Of a stretch of 64,000 nt of DNA, positions 1 through 12,245 are shown in pieces (position 1 is the stretch's first letter; every line of letters begins with the position of its first letter). The stretch is from positions 25,329,534 through 25,393,533 of the forward strand of contig CM019216.1 in assembly GCA_009741485.1 (NCBI GenBank), in the 5' to 3' direction. This stretch comes from Malurus cyaneus samueli (Eukaryota > Chordata > Aves > Passeriformes > Maluridae). The notes under the pieces are model-generated. The model was not told where the DNA came from. It did no database searches and saw only the letters and a list, made by a program, of their open reading frames with translations. A program made the translations under genes and the position numbers.

Positions 1-1465
1 TCCTGGACTGTTCATGCTTGACAGTCCTTGCTACTAGGTTCTTTCTCATCACCTGCATTGTAAGAGCTTCTTCAAGGCTTGAGTGGAGATTCAATTAAAC
101 AAAGTAACATCTTTTTCCATCTCTATGCATCCCTTAGGACAAGGAATTCAAATAACTATTTTCTCTGCTGCTGTATTTTTACATGTTATATAAAACAAAA
201 CACAGGGAATCAATAAAATTTGCATCATCTTTTAGCAGCTAAGGAAGACAGAAGTAGAAACTTATAAAGTCAATTGGTCAAGCTAAGAACTACATAAGTT
301 CAAAAAGCAAGCTAGATTATATATCTTGATAAAAGGTATTAAAAGAAATAGTGTAATTTAAAATGTATAATTTAAGCACTAGGGGAAAGTTCCTGGGTTT
401 TAAAATTTTATTATATTTATTTCGGCATTAAAAATAGTTTGCAACATTTGAGATGAAAACACCAGAAATTTTTCCTAAAGTCCAGGTTTTTCAACCTGAG
501 TTAGTGACAGCATCAGTCATGGTGGTACCATTAGCATGGAAAGTCTTTAAGACTCAAAAACAATACTTAACAGAGAGTAAATCTGGATTATTACTAATAT
601 TATGTAAATAATATCTAAAAATTAATTCAATTTATGATGGGTAAAATGTCTGCCAAAGCTTTTTCAGAATGTTGTATCCTCATTCTAGAAGCTATGGAAC
701 ATATGTAATTCCCTGTAATTTCTTTTCCACAAATATGTAATGAGAAAGGTATCAGTAAAAGATATATTGACTACTCATCAGGGAATTCACCTCACATATT
801 TGAGATATACAATCTAATTCTGTTTTATTCTCACTTCTCTTCCTTGCAAGTTTTCAGCTTGCTTTGTGCATAAGCATTCTTATTCAAAAAGCAGGATCTA
901 TTAAAATATTTTGTCTGTTGAATGCCATAGCACATTGCAAGTCCATGAGCTATACTTGGAGATTTGAATATCCATTTGAGGCATTTGCAATTACTTTTAT
1001 TTATGTATGATTTAATTCATGATCTTGCACTTTGCAATAAAATTACTCTACTTTTCCATCTGCAAAATTCAATTGTCACAAATTGTTTTCACTTCTTATG
1101 GTCCTTATCAGAATTAAACATCACTGTCTCTTAAAATCAAAACATCTCAACAATATTCTTCTCTGCTCTCTCAAAAAAAGTTCTGATTTTGCAAGTTATT
1201 TTATGTAAAATACAGCTGAATTTCTGCTTTATAAAAAATCATAGAAGCATTATACATTTCTCAAATACAGAAGATGTGACATTTTAGTAGTGTGTCCAGA
1301 AGTTGCTATTATTTTATTAATTCTTCTTTGCATAGTCTACTGTATTATGTATAAATAAAATTTATAAATACATGTATAAATACAGATAGAGAAATGAGAA
1401 GCAAACTAGATTTTTAATTAATACTAATTCTTAAATATTTAGAGAATTTTATCATCCTGACCAAA
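1..1465. other. AT-rich single-copy stretch, no gene seen
   Basis: I see no open frame of useful length, no recognisable repeat and no RNA gene here. The sequence is AT-rich with short A and T runs, like the rest of the intergenic DNA in this window. Confidence 0.6.
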
Positions 1466-1635
1466 ACTCCTGCTCAAGGAGATCAGGTTGCCAGGACTGT
1501 GTCCAGTCAGGGTCTGGATATGTACACACATGGGGGGCTTCACAGCCACCCTGGGCAAGTTTCCCAAGTGTTTGACCACCCTCATGGTAAGAAAGTGTTT
1601 TCTTTTGTTTAGATGTGTTTTCCACTGAGGACAGA
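1466..1635 (-). mobile_element. CR1 LINE fragment, 3' UTR part, antisense
   Basis: The plus strand reads as the antisense of the avian CR1 3' region: 'GATCAGGTTGCCAGGACTGT', then a 'GTCCAGTC' stretch, then 'GTGTTTGACCACCCTCATGG'. The order of these words matches the CR1 3' UTR on the minus strand. The terminal CR1 repeat tip is not present at the left end, so this is an internal piece. It abuts a plus-strand CR1 piece on its right. Confidence 0.75.
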
Positions 1636-1912
1636 TAAGGTCAGGGCTGTAATTCTGTGTCTAAGTCTGGTCTCCTTGTAGAAGAAGGATATGGAAATTC
1701 TGGACAGGAGCAGAGAGGGGCCACTGGGATGTTTAAGGGACCTTTCAAATGAGTTTAAGCTGAGAGTGGGGATCTACAGCTTGGACACAAGAAGACTCAT
1801 GGGTGTTCCCATTTATATAACACCTGATGGGAGGAATGAAGAAGGGAGAGGAAGATTCTTCTTGGTAATCCCCACTGACTAGAGAAAATCATCAACAAGC
1901 TGAAACAATTTA
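1636..1912 (+). mobile_element. CR1 LINE fragment, 3' UTR part, sense
   Basis: This reads in the sense direction of the CR1 3' UTR: 'TTCTGTGTCTAAGTCTGGTC', then 'AAGAAGGATATGG', then 'CAGAGAGGGGCCACTGGGAT', and finally a 'CACTGACTAGAG' stretch corresponding to the usual 'CCCAGCGACAGGACGAG' wording. A 63-codon open frame at 1691-1882 is simply this UTR and is not a gene. The element is truncated at both ends and has no 3' tip repeat. Confidence 0.75.
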
Positions 1913-2049
1913 AAAAGCCTCACCGATACTGTTAATATACATTAGCCTACACTGGGAAAAAACAAATTAAAAATTATTTTCCTTAAATAACATAGTTTCA
2001 GGGGTGAGTTTTCTGTAGACAAGCTCTTTAGTTTTTGGGTTACAGTTCA

Positions 2050-2545
2050 AGGTTTTGATATCAGGGGATGCAGCAATCACTTCTGTGAAAAGCTTCTAGA
2101 AACATTTCCCATGTCAGGGTCAATGCCATCTGCTCCAAAGTGGACCTCCTTTGGCCACGGTCATGCCCATCAGCAGTAGCAGGAGAGAAAGGTGAGAATA
2201 TATTAGAGAAACAACTTGCAGACAGCAAGTCAGTGAAGGGAGGGAAGAGGTGCCCAGTGTCAGAGTGAGATTTCCCTGCACAGTGAAGACCACTTAAGGC
2301 AGCTGTGCCCCTGCAGCCCATGCTGGAGAAGCTCATGGAGGGTTATTGTCTCTGAATGGAGCCCATGTGGACTAGGGAAGAGTGGAGGGAGCATCAGAGA
2401 TATTTTTGGGTGATGAACTGACAAGAACCCCTCATATATCACCGCTCTATGTTGTTCAAGGGGAGAGGGTAGAGGAAACTTTTCTTTTCTCTTTTCAGTT
2501 GAGTAGGGGTGAGTGATTGAGTAGCTTGGTGAATATCTGCCCATA
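2050..2545 (+). mobile_element. ERVL-like avian LTR-family fragment
   Basis: The segment has more GC than its surroundings. It contains, in order, words of a bird ERVL-like repeat: 'GCCCATGCTGGAGAAGCTCA', 'GGGAAGAGTGGAGGG', 'GATGAACTGACAAGAACCCC', then the family's terminal 'TTTTCAGTTGAGTAGGGGTG' with 'GTGATTGAGTAGCTTGGTG'. The same order, inverted, is seen at 50073-50530. The middle is shortened compared with what I recall of the family. Open frames on the minus strand here (91 and 94 codons) are incidental. Confidence 0.55.
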
Positions 2546-3167
2546 ATGTCAGTCAGTATGATTTAAATACAGACTCTCATTTGCTCTGCTTTATTAAAAA
2601 ATATGGATTCACTGAAATTCTTGAAAATACTAAAATATTATTTTAATTTGAACAGAAAAACATGTGATGCAAATCTCATGCAATTTTATTTTAATTTCTA
2701 CATTTTAATTTTTTTCTAACTATTTTCTAACTTTTTTCTAAGATACATACTTAGTATGTATTTTCTCTGTGTCATAATGTCTAATAATCTCTACTCACTA
2801 ATTTAAGGCCTATTATCCCTATGGGTGATCATAGAACAAGATTCTAGCACATTGACTTGCACAAGTGTAAAAGAATACCGATTGCCTTATATCTTGCCAA
2901 ACTCACCTGTAAATTAAAAAATGTTATAGAAAAAAAATTATAGCAGAGTCAGAAAGATACTGATGCTTCTAGAAATCATTGAAATAATCTACCTGCAGAC
3001 CTTCAGTGTTCTTCCTCCTTCATTTTTCCCTTTCCCACCTTCATTTTCATTTGGCACATCTTGTTTCAATAGATTCTGTGTTCTACCATACAGTGGTTGA
3101 AAGCCTAATTTGCTTACTATATCTTACTAATTTCCCCATTATAGCTGTAATGCTCTTAAAGAGTAGG

Positions 3168-3203
<36 letters not shown>

Positions 3204-4315
3204 TTGACATTGCTATTACTCCATTCTCAGGTCTTGACTGTGGAGGCATCTTTCAACTTCCTTTGTGGATATACTTGATCATTACAAAGGGATACATTTA
3301 AAACTCTTGAAGGTTTGACTTCTAAACTCTGAAACCAAGACCTGACAGAATTAAGGCTGAAACTGTGACCTGACCTGCCCCTAGTATAAATCCAGTCACA
3401 CAAGTAATCCTCTTAAATGTCCTTTTTCCATGATAATATTTGTAGTCTAAATGGAAAAATTATTTTTATCCTTTAAGCAGTAGAAGTACATTAATTTCAA
3501 TTCTTTCAAATTCGGGTGAAATTATGCAAATATACAGGATAAGAGAAGCAAGAGAAATACCTGATCATTTATTACAGAGCCACCTCAATTTTTTTGTCAT
3601 ACATTGACTTCAGTATAGAATATTTAGAGCAGTACTGACACTCTCTAGAATGAAATTGAAATAAGTGGACTTCTTAGACACAACTGTCCATAATTTTGTA
3701 AGTCATGGTTGTTAACATACATTCACCTGATTTATAAACAGGTTTGATCCAAATTTTTTTATTATTATTTTAGGACATTTGGAGGAGAATTCTTTCAATA
3801 AATTCTGTTACATATATGTTTTCATAAAAGGAAAACTTTGGGAAAAAAATGTAAAAAACATTAAATATACCATTCATAGTGTTTCCCTTTTCCAAATAGT
3901 TGTTTGGAGGGAGTTTTGCATTTTTGCCCCTTTCTCCTTTTGTTCCTTAAAAGGGGAAAAGAGAAAAGCATTTGAAAGTTGTCATTGGGTTTAACCTTCA
4001 CTCACCACCACACAATCAAGCTGAATGAGAAGTAAATGTATTCTATGTTTTTCTTGAATATCACTTTTTTTTCGGTGTTTAACTATTTTTTTTTTTGTAC
4101 ATGACAAATTATCCTATTAGTTTTTTGCTTTTTGGTATATTGAGATATAGAAACCATCATATAGGCTTCTCAATTCCTTTTTGCTAGAGTTGCTGTACTT
4201 TGCCTTGGCCAAATGTACTATCTCTGTACATTAGAAAACAGATAACTGTTTCAAAAGTAAATGAGTTGTTCCTTACTTTGAAAGGGATTGAGTTATTTAA
4301 TACTCAAATGAGAAA
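2546..4315. other. AT-rich stretch with a long poly(T)
   Basis: Nothing gene-like is visible. The notable feature is an uninterrupted run of 32 T at 3169-3200. A 90-codon plus-strand frame crosses this run and is an artefact of it. Shorter T runs occur near 4065-4100. Confidence 0.55.
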
Positions 4316-4456
4316 CAAACCAACTAACCAAACAAAAGAAAAAACCCCAAAAAAAACAAACAAAAAAAACCAACAAACCAAAACCAAAACCAAAACCAAA
4401 ACCAAAAAAAAATCAAAACAAAACAAAATAAATCAGCCAAACAAAAAAGACCAAAC
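4316..4456. repeat. A/C-rich low-complexity tract with (AAACCA)n
   Basis: About 140 bases are almost entirely A and C. They include about five tandem AAACCA units near 4376-4405, flanked by CAAA- and CCAA-type variants. The complementary strand is T-rich with regularly spaced GG pairs. The lysine/threonine/asparagine-rich 87-codon frame at 4200-4463 is a translation of this tract. Confidence 0.9.
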
Positions 4457-5329
4457 TACCTAAACAGTCCCCTGGAATCATTCAATTTAGTGGTATAATA
4501 AAAAAAGTTTGAATCTCCAAAATCTCCTGTATCATAAATATCTTGCTGACTTCTGTAGAAATTACTGCACTCTCCTTTGCCCTGTTGTCTTTTTTGTCCT
4601 TCCACCAACTCAAAAATAAACAGACTTGTGAGAAGTCTTGTGAGGTTTTACAATAATTTTTCGAAACAGGTACTTTTTCCAAGTCATACTACTCTTCTTA
4701 TATACATTTTTTCTGGTTTTGGGTTTGTTTTTTTTTTTTTTACAGTATCATTCAAATATGTGATGTAGAGCTTGGTGTCCATGAAGCACATTAACTAAGC
4801 CAGGCAGCTTCTCCAGAATAAAGCTTTGTTGTAGAATTATATGCAGGCATATGTTGCATTTGGAAATAACTGATGATAATTATCTTAGACTGAACATTTA
4901 TGCACTCAAATAATCTGTAACCTTTTCATATGGGCTACTGAACAGATGCAATACTACGTTGTCATACCAGACAGAAAATTTAACTTGATTAATAACAGTA
5001 TAGAACCATTTGTGGCAGTTCATAGTTTGACAACACATATGTATGTAATTTTAATTTTTTCCTATTATTGAAATTCCATGCATTTTAAAAAAATAAGTTA
5101 TTTAAGTAATGTATATAGCACTTCTTCAGTGATACTAATGGGAAAAAAACCCTGGCATTTTTATATTTCTGCATAAATAACTTTTGAGTCATAATTAGCA
5201 ATCAATTAAAAATACCTATTTTAAAATACTATTAAAAATACATAGAAATAAAAATAAAAAAAAATAAAATACATAGAGAAAAAAACAAAGACTACTATAT
5301 GCACAGCTAGCTAACTGTCAGAAAAAGCA
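4457..5329. other. AT-rich single-copy stretch, no gene seen
   Basis: No repeat family or coding signal is recognised. A 13-T run ends near 4741, and an A-rich patch lies around 5220-5290, just before the tandem duplication begins. Confidence 0.55.
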
Positions 5330-8300
5330 CTTTAAAATAGTAATACTTTCTCATAAGGTTAGAATAAACAACTAATTAGTTAGACTTACCTGTTTGACAG
5401 TGTTGTTGTTACAGGACAGTCCAGTATATTGTATTCTATCTCACAGACTGCCTTTCCTGACTGAAATAGTCTAACTTATATTTAAGACCTGTTTTCAAAT
5501 CTGATTTATTTGTGGCATGGACGACATTGCATAAGAAAATCACAACAGCTCCTTTGTGGCATTTGCTAACATATAGAATCCCTATCCTGCCTGTACTTAA
5601 AATTAAATTCTGAGAATTAGGAACTTGGTTAGCAAATTTCTGCAGGAATATATCAGTGTTGTGCTAGTTTTTTTTACATTTGCAGAAGAGGGCAGCAAAT
5701 GAAGCCTACGTGAATGAAACTGTCACAAAGTAAACCTGGAGATTTGCAACATGGGAGATTTTTGTCTGGAGAGGAAAAAGCTGTAAACTTAGATGTAGAA
5801 CACATATAAATTCATAAGAAGAAAAAGTGTCTTTAAGAAAAATCTTGCTGGGATAAATGCATTTTGTAGTGTGCAGTATTTAGGACAAATCTAGTAGCAT
5901 CAGTGTCTCTCTGTCATCATCTCAGCACATAACTTGAAAAAGAGAGAGAAAAAAAAGATTTATGCTCTGTTTCAAAACTGTCTATTCCAGCCTATAACTG
6001 AGTAAACTTCTGGGGTAGCAAGCATAATTTTACAGAAGTCACTTTCTCATGAATGTCTGCAGGAGTGCTAATGATGCCTCACACTTAACGGAGAGCCCTG
6101 TAAAAGATGAGTTTACAGAGGTAAGTTATAAGCTTTGGGAAAATGAGATTTGATCATTCAAGCATATTAAATGATGATCATGAAAACAGTTAATGAACTT
6201 GAAAAAATGTTAACTCTCCTGAGACAACTCCTAGTGGCTGGGAGGTAATGATACTTATTGCAGAAGCAATTGTGATAAGGCATGGCAAAGGAGAGTCAAT
6301 TAAACTAATTATCAGAAGGGTTCATATGGGTTCCTGTATTATAAATATAAAAAATTTATTACCAAAATTAAAAAAAAAAAAAGAAAAAAAACAAACAAAA
6401 ATTTGAAGTTTGTAATTTCTTGTCCAAAAAATATCTATCAACTTATAGTGTCAAGGTCATGGGTTTGATCCCTAGGAACCATTCAATTAAGAGCTGGACT
6501 CATTGATCCTTGTGGGTCCTTTCAAGTCCAATCATTCAGTGGTTCTGTAATCTTTTCCCATCCAAGCAAAAAATTGTTGCAAGACTTTGATTATTTCTGT
6601 TAATAGAATACTGGTTTCAATGTAGTTATTTCATAATTGTTAATTCTTGGGTAATACAGACTCATTTGCTAAGACTCTGTGGTACTTCAAAATTTTTAGA
6701 TTTTAATAGGTGTCCATTTATACTCTGTATTAATGGAGCTAAATTGAAAAGAGGATTTTCAACAAACATTTTTTTTTTTTTCAGTCACAAGCTTTCTGTT
6801 TCCTATAGCCATGGAACTGATGAAGTCTGTGTGAAAGACAGTGTGCTTGAAAGTTTTTTTTGCCAAAGTAACAAAAGGATAAAGAATCAGATGCTGAAGA
6901 AACTTTTTGCCAAATAAGAATTCTTTAAATCCATATATGGAAAAGAAAATGGTCTGATTTAGTCAAAGCAGCATGGCAACTAACAATGGTATCCAAAGTT
7001 CGATTAATATAAAGCAACTTGATTAAATAAAGCTTAATACAAAGCAACACAAGAGATGCAGTGCCTTTTATTTTTTTCACATTATCAGAAATTCAGAGAT
7101 GTTGATTTCCTGTGTTTCAGGACAAATCCACCTTTCTTTTTCCTGCTGTGTTAAGTTGGAGTGCCTGCGTAGCAATGAATGTCATTTATTTAAGTTATAT
7201 CTTGAGTTACATCTTGTCAGGAACTACTTCTATCCTTCTCTATTTCTAAAATTCTCATTACAGAGTGACTGGTTACCTAATGTAATCAGTTCGCTCCAAA
7301 GTGGAAAGCTGCAGCTTTCCCAAAATGTTGCCTATTCTGTTCATACTCATATTCTATAGCAGAACATTCTTATGGTTGCTCTCTCAGTGTACATGACATT
7401 TTTGCACTTGAAAGATGGTCCCTGCTGTGAAGGCATTACATTATAATGCAGAGAAGGAGAAATTAAAGGACAAATTATAGGGGAAAAAAACAAACAGACC
7501 AAAAATAATATAAGTTTACTAGACTGCATGCCTACAAGCTTCCAGAATTAAAAAATGGCTTCCCAGAAGGTCTGAATATGATCAGACTTGGGGTCTTGCA
7601 CAAGCCACAGGACGGATGCAACACATAAAGAAGTGAGTGAGTGAAAGCATGGGGTGATTCTGTGAGGAGCTGACAAACAAGCAGTCAAGGTGACAGTCTT
7701 ATAACTGGAGAGGGGAACTCTTTACACATGGCTGAGCAAGAATAAACTTTGCAATGAAACAAACATAAATAAACTGACAGGGATCTAGAAGTTATATACA
7801 TTCTTTTCATAACACTGTATAGAAAAGTTACCTAATTAATAAATGTTGGGGGAAACTGTGAGTAACATATTTTCTTTTTCATAGGTTTTAACTACTTGAA
7901 CTGGTGGGAATAGATTAGTGTTACTTATAAAGTGTGATGTATATGCTAAACTTTCATATTTAATTTCTTATTAGTTCATACAGAAAAAAAACATACAATT
8001 TAAAACACCATGTTTATTACACATATGGAATAACGTACAATCCTAGATTCCTTTTGAATAATGAGCAGAATTTTTTAATATTTTGCAAGCTTGAAACAGA
8101 TTTGCTTTAGTGTTTGGATCTAAGCAACAAGGCTCAAAAATTCTTTTTTATTCATTTTCTATATTATCTTAAAAATTATTTGGCAGGTAAGCCTTATATG
8201 TACAGGCCTGGAACACACTGTCATTTTTGGGATTCTCTTTTTTTAATACATATGAAAAGACATTTTCTCATCAAGTATTTGACTGGAATTCCTCTCCATG

Positions 8301-8590
8301 TTGACATACAACTATAGCACCATCAGAGAACCTTATGTGTTAAATATTTTATGATCTTGTTATCTTAATTTGGCTGTACTGAATTCTATAAATGGGTAGG
8401 AACAAGGAGCTACTATGGATATCAGTACATAACAGATTTTAGGGCTGTTCTTTGGCGGTTCCATGCCAAGAACATCTGCTGAGGCCTTCTGAGATAGCAT
8501 GTACTTCCTCAGGTTTTACAGTTGCTTGCTGGAGAATGAACAGTTTAAAGGCACACAGTAATGAAGTAATTTATAGAAATCTTATTTTCC
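5330..8590. repeat. Tandem segmental duplication, copy 1 (about 3.26 kb)
   Basis: This copy begins at 'CTTTAAAATAGTAATAC' and ends at 'CTTATTTTCC'. The same sequence recurs in direct orientation at 8604-11975. Apart from two divergent patches (about 6685-6790 and 7905-7975), the copies differ mainly by single-base and very short indels. Its content is non-coding: a short CR1 tip at 6450-6552, A-rich runs, and no convincing open frame. Frames at 7099-7359 and 8114-8317 are repeated in the other copy with altered length, because indels shift the frame. That argues against coding function. Confidence 0.93.
6450..6552 (+). mobile_element. CR1 LINE 3' end (in duplication copy 1)
   Basis: The words 'GGTTTGATCCCTAGGAACCA', 'GAGCTGGACTCATTGATCC' and 'TTGTGGGTCCTTTCAAGTCC' follow the order of a CR1 3' end in the sense direction. 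The sequence finishes near a decayed terminal motif ('GTGGTTCTGTAATC'). Only about 100 bases of a 5'-truncated copy remain. Confidence 0.7.
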
Positions 8591-8603
8591 ATCTCTTCTT
8601 CTT
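8591..8603. other. Junction between duplication copies
   Basis: Thirteen bases, pyrimidine-rich, separate the end of copy 1 from the start of copy 2. They match neither the sequence before copy 1 nor the sequence after copy 2. This is the place to test whether the duplication exists in the genome. Confidence 0.8.
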
Positions 8604-11600
8604 CTTTAAAATAGTAATACTTTCTCATAAGGTTAGAATAAACAACTAATTAGTTAGACTTACCTGTTTGACAGTGTTGTTGTTACAGGACAGTCCAGTA
8701 TATTGTATTCTATCTCACAGACTGCCTTTCCTGACTGAAATAGTCTAACTTATATTTAAGACCTGTTTTCAAATTCTGATTTATTTGTGGCATGGACNGA
8801 CATTGCATAAGAACAATCACAACAGCTGCTTTGTGGCATTTGCTAACATATAGAATCCCTATCCTGCCTGTACTTAAAATTAAATTCTGAGAATTAGGAA
8901 CTTGGTTAGCAAATTTCTGCAGGAATATATCAGTGTTGTGCTAGTTTTTTTTACATTTGCAGAAGAGGGCAGCAAATGAAGCCTACGTGAATGAAACTGT
9001 CACAAAGTAAACCTGGAGATTTGCAACATGGGAGATTTTTGTCTGGAGAGGAAAAAGCTGTAAACTTAGATGTAGAACACATATAAAATTCATAAGAAGA
9101 AAAAGTGTCCTTTAAGAAAAATCTTGCTGGGATAAATGCATTTTGTAGTGTGCAGTATTTAGGACAAATCTAGTAGCATCAGTGTCTCTCTGTCATCATC
9201 TCAGCACGTAACTTGAAAAAGAGAGAGAAAAAAAAAGATTTATGCTCTGTTTCAAAACTGTCTATTCCAGCCTATAACTGAGTAAACTTCTGGGGTAGCA
9301 AGCATAATTTTACAGAAGTCACTTTCTCATGAATGTCTGCAGGAGTGCTAATGATGCCTCACACATACAGGAGAGCCCTGTAAAAGATGAGTTTACAGAG
9401 GTAAGTTATAAGCTTTGGGAAAATGAGATTTGATCATTCAAGCATATTAAATGATGATCATGAAAGCAGTTAATGAACTTGAAAAAAGATGTTAACTCTC
9501 CTGAGACAACCCTCCTAGTGGCTGGGAGGTAATGATACTTATTTGCAGAAGCAATTGTGATAAGGCATGGCAAAAGGAGAGTCAATTAAACTAATTATCA
9601 GAAGGGTTCATATGGGTTCCTGTATTATAAATATAAAAATTTATTACAAAAATTAGAAAAAAAAAGAAAAAAGAAAAAAACAAACAAAAATTTGAAGGTT
9701 TGTAATTTCTTGTCCAAAAAATATCTATCAACTTATAGTGTCAAGGTCATGGGTTTGATCCCTAGGAACCATTCATTTAAGAGCTGGACTCATTGATCCT
9801 TGTGGGTCCTTTCAAGTCAGATCATTCAGTGGTTCTATAATCTTTTCCCATCCAAGCAAAAAATTGTTGCAAGACTTTGATTATTTCTGTTAATAGAATA
9901 CTGGTTTCAATGTATTGTTATTTCATAATTGTTAATTCTTGGGTAATACAGACTCATTTGCTAAGACTCTGTATGCGGGCCACCAAAAAGGATCCTTCAA
10001 CTAACTTTATTAGATTTCTATAAATACGAATGAATTCACCACTACCTATAAATCCTGTACTATACAAATGGAGCATAAACTTGAAATCGAGAAATTTTCA
10101 ACACCAAACTCAATTATTTCTTTTTTTTCAGTCACACAGCTTTCTGTTTCCATTAGCCATGGAACTGATGAATGTTTGTTGAAAAGACAGTGTGCTTGAA
10201 GTTTTTTGCCAAAGTAACAAAAGGATAAAGAATCAGATGCTGAAGAAACTTTTTGCCAAATAAGAATTCTTTAAATCCATATATGGAAAAGAAAATGGTC
10301 TGATTTAGTCAAAGCAGCATGGCAACTAACAATGGTATCCAAAGTTTGATTAATATAAAGCAACTTGATTAAATAAAGCTTAATACAAAGCAACACAAGA
10401 ATGCAGTGCCTTTTATTTTTCACATTATCAGAAATCCAGAGATGTTGATTTCCTGTGTTTCAGGACAAATCCACCTTTCTTTTTCCTGCTGTGTTAAGTT
10501 GGAGTGCCTGGCTAGCAATGAATGTCATTTATTTAAGTTATATCTTGAGTTACATCTTGTCCAGGAACTACTTCTATCCTTTCTCTATTTCTAAATTTCT
10601 CATTTTTACAGAGTGACTGGTTACCTAATGTAATCAGTTCGCTCCAAAGTGGAAAGCTGCAGCTTTCCCAAAATGTTGCCTATTCTGTTCATACTCATAT
10701 TCTATAGCAGAACATTTCTTATGGTTGCTCTCTCAGTGTACATGACATTTTTGCACTTGAAAGATGGTCCCTGCTGTGAAGGCATTTACATTATAATGGC
10801 AGAGAAGGAGAAATTAAAGGACAAATTATAGGGGAAAAAAACAAACAGGACCAAAAATAAATATAAGTTTACTAGACTGCATGCCTACAAGCTTCCAGAA
10901 TTAAAGAAATGGCTTCCCAGAAGGTCTGAAATATGATCAGACTTGGGGTCTTGCACAAGCCACAGGATCGGATGCAACACATAAAGAAGTGAGTGAGTGA
11001 AAGCATGGGGTGATTCTGTGAGGAGCTGACAAACAAGCAGTCAAGGGTGACAGTCTTATAACTGGAGAGGGGAACTCTTTACACATGGCTGAGCAAGAAT
11101 AAACTTTGCAATGAAACAAACATAAATAAACTGACAGGATCTAGAAGTTTATATACATTCTTTTCATAACACTGTTATGAAAAGTTACCTAATTAAATAA
11201 ATGTTGGGGGAAACTGTGAGTAACATATTTTTCTTTTTCATAGGTTTTAACTACTTGAACTGGTGTGGAATAGGAATTAGTGTTACTTTATTAATAGTGG
11301 GATTATTTGTCTGATATGCTAATACTTTTCTATACTAGTTTTAATTTTCTTATTAGTTCATACAGAAAAAAAACATACAATTTAAAATAACACATGTTAT
11401 TACACATATGAGAATAAACGTACAATCCTAGATTCCATTTTGAATAATGAGCAGAATTTTTTAATATTTTGCAAGCTTGAAACAGATTTGCTTTAGTGTT
11501 TGGATCTAAGCAACAAGGCTCAAAAATTCTTTTTTATTCATTTTCATATTATCTTAAAAATTATTTGGCAGGTAAGCCTTATATGTACAGGCCTGGAACA

Positions 11601-11975
11601 CACTGTCATTTTGGGATTCTCTTTTTTTAATACATATGAAAAGACATTTTCTCATCAAGTATTTGACTGGAATTCCTCTCCATGTTGACATACAACTATA
11701 GCACCATCAGAGAACCTTATGTGTTAAATATTTTATGATCTTGTTATCTTAATTTGGCTGTACTGAATTCTATAAATGGGTAGGAACAAGGAGCTACTAT
11801 TGGATATCAGTACATAACAGATTTTAGGCTGTTCTTTGGCGGTTCCATGCCAAGAACATCTGCTGAGGCCTTCTGAGATAGCATGTACTTCCTCAGGTTT
11901 TACAGTTGCTTGCTGGAGAATGAACAGTTTAAAGGCACACAGTAATGAAGTAATTTATAAGAAATCTTATTTTCC
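8604..11975. repeat. Tandem segmental duplication, copy 2 (about 3.37 kb)
   Basis: Direct repeat of 5330-8590, about 110 bases longer. The extra length comes largely from inserted single bases scattered through the copy, plus divergent patches around 9972-10130 and 11255-11360. An ambiguous base (N) sits at 8798, where copy 1 reads continuously. The pattern of many short insertions is typical of uncorrected long-read sequence, so this copy may be an assembly artefact. A real diverged duplication is the alternative. No coding content is seen. Confidence 0.93.
9739..9842 (+). mobile_element. CR1 LINE 3' end (in duplication copy 2)
   Basis: This is the copy-2 counterpart of the CR1 tip at 6450-6552, with the same words and only a few substitutions. 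It was duplicated with the surrounding segment and is not an independent insertion. Confidence 0.7.
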
Positions 11976-12245
11976 TGTTCTAATACTAAACTCTGTATTT
12001 CTGAAATAAATTACAGAGGGCTGTGATTTTCACTCAAAATACTGAGTTGTACTTCTGACAGTTTTTAACAAAATGTCTCGGTTTTGAGACAAATGTTTTC
12101 AGAGAAAAACATTCCAGAGAAACGTTTCCCCTGAAATGAAAAAATTTGATAATTTTTTCCCCCACCAACAGAAAATAGATACTGGCAAAAAGTGAAGAGA
12201 AAAAAGTAATTTATTAACACAGTGCCCACAGGACACAGATAAAAA

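Noticed and set aside
4376..4405. Ciliate-type telomere repeat (TTTTGG on the complement)
   Set aside because: Only about five short units within a general A/C tract, in a clearly avian repeat context. Slippage explains it.
4200..4463. 87-codon Lys/Thr/Gln-rich frame, histone-tail-like
   Set aside because: Translation of an A/C low-complexity tract.
6118..6126. Splice-donor-like AGAGGTAAGT, also present in the second duplication copy
   Set aside because: No matching open exon upstream or acceptor pairing. A single strong donor word is expected by chance in this length.
5330..11975. Pair of retroviral LTRs flanking a provirus
   Set aside because: The repeats are adjacent with only 13 bases between them, lack TG...CA ends and LTR signals, and contain an older CR1 tip.
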